A program made the position numbers and the translations under genes. DNA of 7,069 nucleotides. It comes from Microcaldota archaeon (GTDB taxonomy: Archaea > Iainarchaeota > Iainarchaeia > JAADDC01). The DNA lies in contig JALUER010000105.1 in assembly GCA_027043825.1 (NCBI GenBank), positions 1 through 7,069 of the forward strand, in the 5' to 3' direction. Positions 1 through 5,442 of this stretch are shown here, piece by piece (within the stretch, counting starts at the first letter, position 1; each line of letters opens with the position of its first letter). A model generated the notes under the pieces. That model searched no databases. It saw nothing but the letters and a program-made list of their open reading frames with translations, and was not told where the DNA came from.

Positions 1-1
1 G

Positions 2-262
2 GGCCGGATTCCATCCAACGAGAAGAAAAGGAGGTCGAAGTACATCACCGAGGTCCACGAGAGGGTCGTCCTGGAGCGGTACAGGAAGTACGTGGGAACC
101 CGGCAGAAAGTCCTCGTCCTGGAAGAGGGTAAAAGGGGATGGAACAAGGGGCGGCTACAGAACTACAGGCTTGTCCTCGTGAAAAACGGTATTCTCGGGG
201 CATGGAACAGGGTAGAGATCACCGATCAGACTCCCCGGTACCTCTTAGCTGAGCTGCGGTAG
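2..262 (+). CDS. tRNA methylthiotransferase (MiaB/CDKAL1 type), C-terminal TRAM part; 5' end outside window
   Basis: The visible 86 residues read in frame from base 2 to a TAG at 260-262. They begin with a basic stretch (RIPSNEKKRRSKYITEV) typical of the end of the radical-SAM part of MiaB-like enzymes. A short beta-rich TRAM domain follows, with VLVLEEGKRG, then GRLQNYRLVLV, and it ends VEITDQTPRYLLAEL. Members of this archaeal/eukaryotic group are known to convert t6A37 of tRNA to ms2t6A, using two 4Fe-4S clusters; the TRAM domain contacts the tRNA. The cluster-binding cysteines lie upstream of the window and cannot be checked. The last 44 bp overlap the 3' end of the convergent dph2 gene. 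The ITDQTPRYLLAEL ending fits the normal family C-terminus, so this gene is the likelier owner of the shared bases. MiaB itself is an alternative name; the family is confident, the exact subfamily less so. Confidence 0.82.
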   Translation, partial: GRIPSNEKKRRSKYITEVHERVVLERYRKYVGTRQKVLVLEEGKRGWNKGRLQNYRLVLVKNGILGAWNRVEITDQTPRYLLAELR

Positions 263-1184
263 TCCAGCCGATGTACAGGTCCTTCAACAGTCCCAACTTG
301 TAGAGAAATTCTTCCGGGGTGAGGAGGGGTTTTTCATACCTCTCCGCGTCGTCTATGGGAACTCTGGGGCACCCGGTGTAGACGTAGAAGTCGTCGGGGA
401 GGCCGAGGAGGTAGAGGGGATCGATGTAGTCAGAGACGTAGAGGTGGGGTGTGTATCCCCTCTCCCTCGCGAGCCTGGCAAGGTAGAGGGCCAGGTCCCT
501 CCTGTTCTGCCCCACCTTGGAGGAGACGATAATACCTACCCTCTTCCCCTCCAGGGCCCCTATTAGCGCCAGACGCCTTCTCAGCACCCGCTCGTAGTTC
601 ACTTCCACCATATCTCCCTGCGGGGTGACGACATAGGTAGGGCGTCGTGTGTTAACCCATATTGCCATGGGGTGGAAGTGCCCGTCCCCCAGGAAGACGT
701 TGACGTCCGCCTCCACGTTACAGGAGGTTGTATCACAGCCAAGAACCACTCCTGGGTACCGTATGCGCCAGGAACCTTTTCCAACCACCACGTTTGGGAT
801 CTTTCGAACTTCATCCACCGTCCAGCGGAAGTTAACAGTAGTGGCGAAACAGACCTTCTTTTGCTCAGCTAAACTTGAAATAACTTCTAATATCTTCGGG
901 ATGTTTGCCTCTTTCCTCCACTCGACGTAGTAGACGTTGGATAAGTCTAACATCGGGGCATGACCCACGTGAACTATCACGTCCGCCCCCACGGACCTGG
1001 CCTCGTTCATTCTCACGTCACAGGCGCCGTAGGTAGGGTCCACGTCCACAAAGACCTCGGCACCGTGCCTTTCAAGCACCTCCACCATCCGCTCCACTTC
1101 CGTCTTCAGGCCCTCGGGAACCTGGAGAAGCACCCTCTTCCCCGCTACCTTCCTGGCGACCTCTTCAAGTTCCTTCCACATCAT
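219..1184 (-). CDS. dph2: 2-(3-amino-3-carboxypropyl)histidine synthase, diphthamide biosynthesis enzyme Dph2
   Basis: Archaeal Dph2 carries out the first step of diphthamide synthesis on a histidine of translation factor EF-2. It moves the aminocarboxypropyl group of SAM by non-canonical radical chemistry at a 4Fe-4S cluster. The protein has the early motif LLQVPEGLK (residues 19-27) and three well-separated cysteine sites, one in each expected repeat: C55 in YGACDV, C150 in VLGCDTTSC (C155 nearby), and C272 in YTGCPR. The length, 321 residues, is about normal. Two ATGs are adjacent. The first overlaps the upstream stop as ATGA, but the GAGGTG at 1187-1192 is only 2 nt from it and 5 nt from the second, so starting at 1181 is more likely. 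The last 14 residues (from T308) overlap the convergent methylthiotransferase gene and look like a non-conserved tail. It is the last gene of a tightly packed operon. Confidence 0.93.
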   Translation of the reverse strand: MMWKELEEVARKVAGKRVLLQVPEGLKTEVERMVEVLERHGAEVFVDVDPTYGACDVRMNEARSVGADVIVHVGHAPMLDLSNVYYVEWRKEANIPKILEVISSLAEQKKVCFATTVNFRWTVDEVRKIPNVVVGKGSWRIRYPGVVLGCDTTSCNVEADVNVFLGDGHFHPMAIWVNTRRPTYVVTPQGDMVEVNYERVLRRRLALIGALEGKRVGIIVSSKVGQNRRDLALYLARLARERGYTPHLYVSDYIDPLYLLGLPDDFYVYTGCPRVPIDDAERYEKPLLTPEEFLYKLGLLKDLYIGWTTAAQLRGTGESDR

Positions 1185-2338
1185 TCCACCTCGAAGACGC
1201 CGTGCTTCAGGTACTGGGTCTCGGGCTGGGGTAAGTACACCGTGTGGTCCGGTGCCTGACCCCTGAGGGAGCCCAGCATCCTCAACCTCCTTCCCTCCTT
1301 CTGGGCAGCTCCCCTGACGATCCCGAGGAACTCCCTCGGAGAGAGGAAGTGTGTGCAGGACGAGGAGAGGAGGATGCCCCCCGGCTTCAGGAGCCTGATT
1401 GCCAACCTATTGAGGAGAAAGTACATCCGTTTTGCCTTCTCTACATCCCTTCCCTCCTTGGCAAGGGCTGGTGGGTCAAGGGAAACCACGTCAAAGGACT
1501 CCCTCTGTTCTAACAACCGTTTCAACACGTCCACGGCGTCTCCCCGGATGATCCTCCCCTCTACTCCGTTCAGTTCCAGGTTCTTCTCTATCATCCCGCT
1601 CTCCCACTTTCCCATCTCCACGAAGGTGACGGAGGCCCCCGCCGCGGCAAGGTGGACACCGAAACCCCCTGTGTAGGAGAAGACGTCGAGGGCACGCCCC
1701 TCTCCAATCTTCTCGGAGAAGACCCTGTTCTCCCTCTGATCCAGGTAGAAGCCCGTCTTCTGACCTTTCAAGACATCCACGATGAACTCAACATTTCCTT
1801 CCTTTATAACGCTCCTATATGTCTTCCCCCGGAGGAGGCCCTTCCGGAGCGGGAGGCCCTCCTTCTTTCTTCCCTTTCCCTCGTTACGTTCCACCACGTT
1901 CTCCACGCCCTTTTCAACAAGAAAGTCCGCTATATCCTCCTTGAAGCGCTCTAATCCAAGCACGTTCACCTTTAGAGCCGCCACCTCGAGTCCATACACG
2001 TCCACGATGAGGCCAGGGACGAGATCTCCCTCTGCAAAGACGTGCCGGAAGGTAGTGGGATAGAGCCGCCTCTTTCTCTTCCACAACCACTCAAGCCTCT
2101 GGAGTATCACCTCCCGGGGGTCTTCATCCTCCCAGGAGTAGACCTTAACGGGGATGGAAGAGGAAGGAGAATAGAAGCCGTAGGCAAGGGTCTCCCCTCC
2201 ATGGAGCACCTCTACCCAGTCACCGGGAGATGCATCCACCCTCTCCACGTTCTGGGCGTATATGTGGAGCGCCCCCCGGGCTATGTTCTCCACTGCCGTG
2301 GTATTGACCCAGACCCTTCCTATACCTTCACCGGACAA
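1181..2338 (-). CDS. PUA-domain class I SAM-dependent RNA m5C methyltransferase, RlmI-like (COG1092 type)
   Basis: The 385-residue protein has an N-terminal PUA-like RNA-binding domain (about residues 8-75, with GDWVEVL and LAYGFYSPSS). A family linker motif GQKTGFYLDQREN follows (192-204), then SAM motif I DVFSYTGGFG (218-227), motif IV DPPA (288-291), and SSSCTHF with the presumed catalytic Cys at C328. This order and length match the RlmI family; Escherichia coli RlmI makes m5C1962 in 23S rRNA, and Pyrococcus has structurally characterised relatives. The exact RNA target here is unknown. The start is TTG at 2336-2338, with GAGGT 8 nt upstream; it overlaps the end of the ZIP gene by 11 bp. 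Its stop overlaps the first dph2 ATG by 4 bp. All three genes therefore appear co-transcribed and translationally coupled. No defects are seen. Confidence 0.9.
   Translation of the reverse strand: MSGEGIGRVWVNTTAVENIARGALHIYAQNVERVDASPGDWVEVLHGGETLAYGFYSPSSSIPVKVYSWEDEDPREVILQRLEWLWKRKRRLYPTTFRHVFAEGDLVPGLIVDVYGLEVAALKVNVLGLERFKEDIADFLVEKGVENVVERNEGKGRKKEGLPLRKGLLRGKTYRSVIKEGNVEFIVDVLKGQKTGFYLDQRENRVFSEKIGEGRALDVFSYTGGFGVHLAAAGASVTFVEMGKWESGMIEKNLELNGVEGRIIRGDAVDVLKRLLEQRESFDVVSLDPPALAKEGRDVEKAKRMYFLLNRLAIRLLKPGGILLSSSCTHFLSPREFLGIVRGAAQKEGRRLRMLGSLRGQAPDHTVYLPQPETQYLKHGVFEVE
1186..1192 (-). promoter_or_regulatory. Shine-Dalgarno site of dph2
   Basis: GAGGTGG on the minus strand lies inside the last codons of the upstream methyltransferase gene. 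Measured from GAGGTG, its spacing is 2 nt to the first ATG (1184) and 5 nt to the second (1181). This favours the second ATG as the true start and indicates translation from an internal site of a polycistronic mRNA. Confidence 0.6.
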
Positions 2339-3050
2339 GCTTCATTACCTCCATGAAGGCAAGGCCCGTCAGGAACCAGAGAAAGGAAACCAAAGACTTC
2401 TTAAGATCCTTTTCCTTGTGGAGCTCCGGCACCAAGTCGGATGCAGATATATAGAGGAAGCCACCCGCGGCGAAGGCAATAACTGGGAGGACCATCTCCT
2501 TGGGTATGAAAAACCAACCAAGGATACCACCCAGTATGCAGGTCGCCTGGGAGAAGAAGGTCCACAAGACGGCCCTCTCCTTCTTCATACCGCCATATAC
2601 GAGGATTAAAAAGTTGCCCAGTTCCTGGGGCACCTCGTGGGCTATGATGAGGAATGTAGTTAGCCAGCCGAGGGCGGGATCTGCGTGAAAGGCTGCCGCT
2701 ATGATCACCCCGTCTATGAGGTTATGGAGGGAGTCCCCCACGATGGTAAGGGAAGTGATGGGGTGAACCTCACAGACACCCTCGTGGCAGTGGTGCCAGT
2801 GGAGTATCCGCTCGAGTAGAAAGAACGATATGAAACCGAGGGCAGCAACCTCACCGGCCCAGGGGAAGGAAGAAGCCGCCCTGGGGAGCATGTGGAGGAG
2901 CGCCCCTCCCAACATGGTGCCAGCCGCAAAGGCCACCATGGTCTTCACTACCTTGGAAAGCATTTCCTCTCTGATAAAGAGCGAGAATACTCCCACGAGG
3001 CCCGTGAGACTATCCAGCAAGGTGGCGATTACAACGGACCAGAGACCCAC
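2328..3050 (-). CDS. ZIP family divalent metal transporter (ZupT/GufA-like)
   Basis: A polytopic membrane protein of 240 residues with about eight hydrophobic segments. It has the two ZIP signature metal-binding helices: HNLIDG (H109-G114, TM4) and HEVPQELGNF (H138-F147, TM5). It also has LGGALLHMLP in TM2 and the late motif ISASDLVPELHKE (201-213). A His/Cys-rich loop between TM3 and TM4 (residues 84-96: H84, H86, H87, C88, H89, C93, H96) probably collects metal. ZIP carriers import Zn2+, Fe2+ or Mn2+ into the cytoplasm; the ion cannot be told from sequence. The GTG start at 3050 is the first possible start after an in-frame TAA near 3096. There is no Shine-Dalgarno site, but a TATA-like TTTAAG lies 25-30 nt upstream, so the mRNA is probably leaderless. 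It is the first gene of an operon with the RNA methyltransferase and dph2. Confidence 0.93.
   Translation of the reverse strand: MGLWSVVIATLLDSLTGLVGVFSLFIREEMLSKVVKTMVAFAAGTMLGGALLHMLPRAASSFPWAGEVAALGFISFFLLERILHWHHCHEGVCEVHPITSLTIVGDSLHNLIDGVIIAAAFHADPALGWLTTFLIIAHEVPQELGNFLILVYGGMKKERAVLWTFFSQATCILGGILGWFFIPKEMVLPVIAFAAGGFLYISASDLVPELHKEKDLKKSLVSFLWFLTGLAFMEVMKLVR
2347..2351 (-). promoter_or_regulatory. Shine-Dalgarno site selecting a TTG start for the RNA methyltransferase
   Basis: GAGGT on the minus strand sits 8 nt before TTG (2336-2338) and within the last codons of the ZIP gene. This spacing, with no better ATG or GTG nearby, supports the rare TTG start. Confidence 0.5.
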
Positions 3051-3072
3051 GGAGTAAAGAAGGTTGGTAGAT

Positions 3073-3080
3073 TCCTTAAA
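3073..3080 (-). promoter_or_regulatory. TATA-like box of the ZIP-methyltransferase-dph2 operon
   Basis: Minus-strand TTTAAGGA ends 22 nt before the GTG at 3050. That places the expected archaeal transcription start at or next to the GTG, consistent with a leaderless mRNA. No clear operator palindrome was seen beside it. Confidence 0.5.
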
Positions 3081-3193
3081 CCTTCGAGAACCCTTTTAAC
3101 ACCTAACCATCACCACAGATAGTAGATCCCTGAGTCGTGGCAGGGAATGGTGCGTCCCAGGACAGGTACGGTCCTTAACCCGTTCGTCAATGT

Positions 3194-3269
<76 letters not shown>

Positions 3270-3298
3270 CAACCGATGCTCCGTTGACGCGCGAGCGG

Positions 3299-3326
3299 GT
3301 AGGGCACTCGCTCCGCTCGGCCCTAC
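3299..3326. repeat. Inverted repeat with 7-bp arms
   Basis: GTAGGGC (3299-3305) is perfectly complementary to GCCCTAC (3320-3326), with a 14-nt loop rich in CTCG/CGCT. It lies 32 nt downstream of tRNA-Val, so it could form in the tRNA trailer transcript. No function is recognised. Confidence 0.5.
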
Positions 3327-3345
3327 GCACTGCGGGGTTTCGAAA

Positions 3346-3380
3346 GGAGGGATCCCCTCCCCTTAGTTCTATTGTTTTTT
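3346..3380 (+). terminator. Terminator-like hairpin plus T run downstream of tRNA-Val
   Basis: GGAGGG (3346-3351) pairs with CCCTCC (3355-3360) around a 3-nt loop. After 14 nt comes TTGTTTTTT, ending at 3380. Archaeal RNA polymerase terminates mainly on U runs, so the T run is the likely signal; the hairpin may be incidental. It would leave a tRNA-Val trailer of about 110 nt. Confidence 0.45.
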
Positions 3381-3451
3381 ACACTTCCTCCTATCCTTCG
3401 ACGTCAGCAGGTAGAAACGGACTGATAAAACCAAAGATGAAGGAGTATGCA

Positions 3452-3499
3452 AGGGCTCGGTCGCGGTAGGGCTCATCACTCCTCAGACAGTCGAGCCCT
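3452..3499. repeat. Competing inverted repeats AGGGCTC(G) / (C)GAGCCCT
   Basis: One downstream arm, CGAGCCCT (3492-3499), can pair with either of two upstream arms: AGGGCTCG (3452-3459, 8 bp) or AGGGCTC (3468-3474, 7 bp). The two foldings exclude each other. It lies just upstream of the tRNA-Thr promoter; no regulated reading frame is evident. Confidence 0.45.
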
Positions 3500-3514
3500 C
3501 CTCATCGCCCACCC

Positions 3515-3545
3515 TTTTAATTAAAGTTACGCCTCAACTTTAAAC
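3515..3545 (+). promoter_or_regulatory. Promoter region of tRNA-Thr
   Basis: Two TATA-like boxes are seen: TTTTAATTAAAG (3515-3526) and CTTTAAAC (3538-3545). The second ends 30 nt before the tRNA, which would put the start near 3565, inside or just before the leader hairpin. The first contains a perfect TTTAATTAAA palindrome. Confidence 0.5.
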
Positions 3546-3559
3546 CGCGAGGCATACCC

Positions 3560-3576
3560 CACCAAAGAACTTGGTG
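3560..3576 (+). repeat. Leader hairpin directly before tRNA-Thr (copy 1)
   Basis: CACCAA (3560-3565) pairs with TTGGTG (3571-3576) around loop AGAAC. The last paired base is the first base of the tRNA. The 13-bp core CCAAAGAACTTGG (3562-3574) recurs exactly at 3778-3790, where the outer pairs differ but still pair. Confidence 0.6.
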
Positions 3577-3649
3577 CCCCGGTAGCTCAGCCCGGCAGAG
3601 CGCCCGCCTCGTAAGCGGGAGGTCGCGGGTTCGAATCCCGCCCGGGGCT
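3576..3649 (+). tRNA. tRNA-Thr (anticodon CGT)
   Basis: The full cloverleaf is visible. The acceptor is GCCCCGG (3576-3582) with CCGGGGC (3642-3648). The D stem is GCTC/GAGC. The anticodon stem is CCCGC/GCGGG with loop CTCGTAA, giving anticodon CGT at 3610-3612, which reads ACG. The T arm is GCGGG-TTCGAAT-CCCGC (3625-3641). The discriminator is T3649, as known for some archaeal tRNA-Thr. CCA is not encoded and there is no intron. Its last 15 bases are repeated exactly at 3801-3815. Confidence 0.96.
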
Positions 3650-3664
3650 TCTCTCATGGGGTAT

Positions 3665-3693
3665 CCACCCCTATAACCCCGTGGTAGGGGTGG
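3665..3693. repeat. Inverted repeat with perfect 9-bp arms
   Basis: CCACCCCTA (3665-3673) is complementary to TAGGGGTGG (3685-3693) around an 11-nt loop. Additional GGGGT (3658-3662) and ACCCC (3676-3680) copies allow alternative pairings. It starts 16 nt after tRNA-Thr. Confidence 0.55.
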
Positions 3694-3713
3694 TCTCCAC
3701 CTCCGCTCCGACC

Positions 3714-3765
3714 ACCCTCCCGAGATCGAACCTGGAGGGTGCTCGAACGAAGTGACGAGCACCCT
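3714..3765. repeat. Two mutually exclusive stem-loops sharing AGGGT
   Basis: ACCCTCC (3714-3720) can pair with GGAGGGT (3734-3740), giving 7 bp. AGGGTGCTCG (3736-3745) can pair with CGAGCACCCT (3756-3765), giving a perfect 10 bp with a 10-nt loop. Both need bases 3736-3740, so only one forms at a time. No gene on either strand is placed to be controlled by it. Confidence 0.55.
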
Positions 3766-3774
3766 ACACTCGCC

Positions 3775-3815
3775 CGGCCAAAGAACTTGGCCGTTCGGTG
3801 ATCCCGCCCGGGGCT
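3775..3815 (+). pseudogene. Collapsed partial copy of the tRNA-Thr locus (leader hairpin plus 3' end)
   Basis: The segment begins with hairpin CGGCCAA/TTGGCCG around AGAAC (3775-3793), sharing the exact core CCAAAGAACTTGG with the real tRNA-Thr leader. It then has GTTCG, a T-loop-like remnant, and ATCCCGCCCGGGGCT (3801-3815), identical to the last 15 bases of tRNA-Thr (3635-3649). The spacings (216 bp between cores, 166 bp between tails) imply about 50 bp of the tRNA body is missing. It cannot fold as a tRNA. It ends 1 bp before the stop codon of the HEXXH gene. It may be a decayed tandem duplicate or an old integration scar. Confidence 0.6.
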
Positions 3816-3816
3816 C

Positions 3817-4626
3817 TCACTTTTTCTTAAGCCTGAAAAAATTAGAAATCCTTGGCCCCTCGGATAGGAGTGCAGCGTACTTCTCCGGGTCCTTCTTGGC
3901 GAGTTTCAAAAGATAAGAAAGGACCTCTTCATTCACCACCCCGGTCCTGAAGAGCTCCTCGGGGGAGGCCAAGCCCAGGGATCGCTTCGCCATCGCCTCG
4001 TGGAAGTCCCTGGATCCCTCCAACCATTTTTTCACGTTCTTAGAGGAAGGAGGTACACCCCGCCCGAGGAGCCAGCGGAACGCCCTCATCTCTGGAAAGG
4101 AGAAATCCTTGGGGCTTTCCTTGACACCGGAAAGGAGGCGGATAACCCTGAAGCGACGCTTGTACCGGTCGTAGAGCGTTCTCATGGGACGACGTCCCAG
4201 CTCGTACTGCTCCAAGAACCTCTTCAGACCCCTCCTTCCGAGGAGCTTCTTCACAACGTAGAAGTTAATGTACCAGGCCGGGAACTCGCCGTATCCAAGG
4301 ACGTGGGTCGCCTCGTGTAGGAGAGTAGCCGCGAGGAGACGAAGTTTGGACCTATCTGATTCTTTCTTGGAGAAAACCACGTGGCTCATATAGCCCAGGT
4401 CTATTTCCTTCCCGGTGAAACCCGGCTCCTCGCGGATGGAAGCGTCCCTTCGTATGAGAACGGAGATATCCGAAGCCCCCATGCCCTCCACGAGCTTCCT
4501 AATCTCCCCTATGGAGGGATCGTGCCTCTCCATCTCCGCAAGGAGCTCTCCCAGTTTCTTGACTATCCTGTTCCGTTCCCTTAACTTTCTCACACCCTCC
4601 CTCGTTATCCTGACGGGCTCGTCCAC
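3817..4626 (-). CDS. Uncharacterised protein with an HEXXH zinc-peptidase motif
   Basis: I do not recognise the family. The 269-residue protein is basic and apparently cytoplasmic, with no signal peptide and no long membrane helix. It contains LLHEATHVLGYGE (102-114), an HEXXH zinc site (H104, E105, H108) followed by G111 and E114 in a HExxHxxGxxE pattern. E114 is a possible third ligand, but this is not proven. The N-terminal 50 residues are helical and charged. The C-terminal half is helix-rich and has no recognised domain; it ends FFRLKKK. GTG at 4626 is chosen because a TATA-like box ends 19 nt upstream and no Shine-Dalgarno site exists. It has its own promoter, 51 bp after the CoA-binding/FTR gene on the same strand. 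Its stop is next to the tRNA-Thr remnant, so accessory cargo is possible. A peptidase is likely but the substrate is unknown. Confidence 0.75.
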   Translation of the reverse strand: MDEPVRITREGVRKLRERNRIVKKLGELLAEMERHDPSIGEIRKLVEGMGASDISVLIRRDASIREEPGFTGKEIDLGYMSHVVFSKKESDRSKLRLLAATLLHEATHVLGYGEFPAWYINFYVVKKLLGRRGLKRFLEQYELGRRPMRTLYDRYKRRFRVIRLLSGVKESPKDFSFPEMRAFRWLLGRGVPPSSKNVKKWLEGSRDFHEAMAKRSLGLASPEELFRTGVVNEEVLSYLLKLAKKDPEKYAALLSEGPRISNFFRLKKK

Positions 4627-4645
4627 GTAAGTATATGGCAGGGGG

Positions 4646-4653
4646 TTTTATTA
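4646..4653 (-). promoter_or_regulatory. TATA-like box of the HEXXH gene
   Basis: Minus-strand TAATAAAA ends exactly 19 nt before the GTG at 4626, the same spacing as the box before the CoA-binding/FTR gene. It indicates a leaderless transcript. Confidence 0.5.
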
Positions 4654-4677
4654 GGGAGTCGTATAAGACAAGATATC

Positions 4678-5364
4678 TTATTCGAGCCTTTCCGGATTCC
4701 AGAAGAGGCCGCACCTACAGTGGCCGTCTCTTTTTATCTCCTCTTCGTGCCAGACACAGGGACAGATCTTCTTCTTGTCCTCCTCGAAGTTGCCGGAGAG
4801 GGGTCGACAGGGGCAGAAGCGGTAGCCGTGAGTTCTCTGGTTGTAGGCAAGTGCCAGGACGATCTCGTCGAGTTTCTCCGGGTCCGGGTTCAGGGCGTAA
4901 CCCCTGGCCCTGGCGTAGACCCGGACGAACTTTAGGATGCTCGCGTAGACCTCGTCCCGCCGGGAGAGGAGGGAGAGGTAGGCCTTCAGGATACAGCGAT
5001 CTTCCACCACCTCCACCCCGAGGGGAGAAAGCGCCTCTTTGGCGAAGGAGGATCGGATGCCCTCCTGCATCCAGAAGACCTTGGGAACCTTCCCGTGGTG
5101 GATGAGGTGCCTAACGATGAGGGGAATCTCCCGGGAAGGCCTGAAGACGTCCACGATCTCCAAGTATTTATCCGGTACCTCCTCGATGCGCCGGTAGGTG
5201 GGGGCGTTCATGATGGGCTCTTCCGCCAGGGGGTTCACGCAGACCACGAAAAAGCCGTGGTCCTTCATGGCCCGGGGCACGTCGTAGGAGGGCTTTCCTG
5301 GGTGGCGGGAACACCCGATGAATACTACCGTGTGATAGCGGAGGAGGATGTGCTGGAGGTTCAC
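4678..5364 (-). CDS. Fusion of CoA-binding Rossmann domain and ferredoxin-thioredoxin reductase catalytic-type domain
   Basis: Residues 8-130 form a CoA-binding (YccU-like) domain: VVFIGCSRHPGKPSYDVPRA, VCVNPLAEEPI, IVDVFRPSREIP, VFWMQEGI, VEDRCILK. Residues 140-225 resemble the FTR catalytic chain, which holds a 4Fe-4S cluster next to a redox disulfide. It has C184-P-C186-R, C201-P-C203 and C216-R-C218-GLF, all six expected cysteines. In plant-type FTR the last pair is CHC; here the His is replaced by R217, with H215 beside it. No FTR variable chain is visible nearby. I infer a ferredoxin-linked disulfide reductase whose substrate or sensor ligand may be CoA or a CoA-like nucleotide. The GTG start at 5364 is supported by a TATA-like box 19 nt upstream. 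The gene is divergent from the HD/RuBisCO pair. Domain calls are firm, function is not. Confidence 0.88.
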   Translation of the reverse strand: MNLQHILLRYHTVVFIGCSRHPGKPSYDVPRAMKDHGFFVVCVNPLAEEPIMNAPTYRRIEEVPDKYLEIVDVFRPSREIPLIVRHLIHHGKVPKVFWMQEGIRSSFAKEALSPLGVEVVEDRCILKAYLSLLSRRDEVYASILKFVRVYARARGYALNPDPEKLDEIVLALAYNQRTHGYRFCPCRPLSGNFEEDKKKICPCVWHEEEIKRDGHCRCGLFWNPERLE

Positions 5365-5383
5365 ATAGGAAGAAGGGAGGCAA

Positions 5384-5391
5384 GTTTAAAA
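5384..5391 (-). promoter_or_regulatory. TATA-like box of the CoA-binding/FTR gene
   Basis: Minus-strand TTTTAAAC ends 19 nt before GTG 5364. No Shine-Dalgarno site precedes the GTG, so a leaderless transcript is expected. Confidence 0.55.
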
Positions 5392-5442
5392 GGTCAGACA
5401 CTGCCGGTCTCCTCACCCTTCGGAAAGAGCGAGTATCATCAT

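Noticed and set aside
3173..3181. CCTTAACCC as TATA box for tRNA-Val.
   Set aside because: It lies only about 15 nt before the tRNA, too close for archaeal TBP/TFB spacing.
3294..3499. Inverted repeats considered as a CRISPR array.
   Set aside because: Repeats differ in sequence and length, with no regular spacing and no cas genes nearby.
3448..3505. Possible C/D-box small RNA on the minus strand: GCGATGA, CTGA, GTGATGA and CCGA in the right order, with a GGGC/GCCC end stem.
   Set aside because: The first C box and the final D box each need a mismatch, and the two would-be guide segments (GAGGGCTC and GAGCCCT) pair with each other. The signal is better explained by the inverted repeat.
3517..3762. 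Open frame of 81 codons on the minus strand.
   Set aside because: It runs across the whole tRNA-Thr gene in antisense; the protein-like sequence comes from tRNA and hairpin DNA.
3635..3815. Direct repeats as the two ends of an intact integrated element.
   Set aside because: Only about 150 bp lie between them and no integrase or other mobile gene is present; at most it is a scar.
3817..4626. HEXXH protein considered as a SprT-like or metzincin protease.
   Set aside because: No metzincin third His/Asp (HExxHxxGxxH/D) is present, and no SprT-type surrounding motifs were recognised; a family name would be a guess.
4635..5105. 156-codon plus-strand open frame opposite the CoA-binding/FTR gene.
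   Set aside because: Arg/Pro/Gly-rich shadow of a well-supported gene on the other strand; no domain and no start signals.
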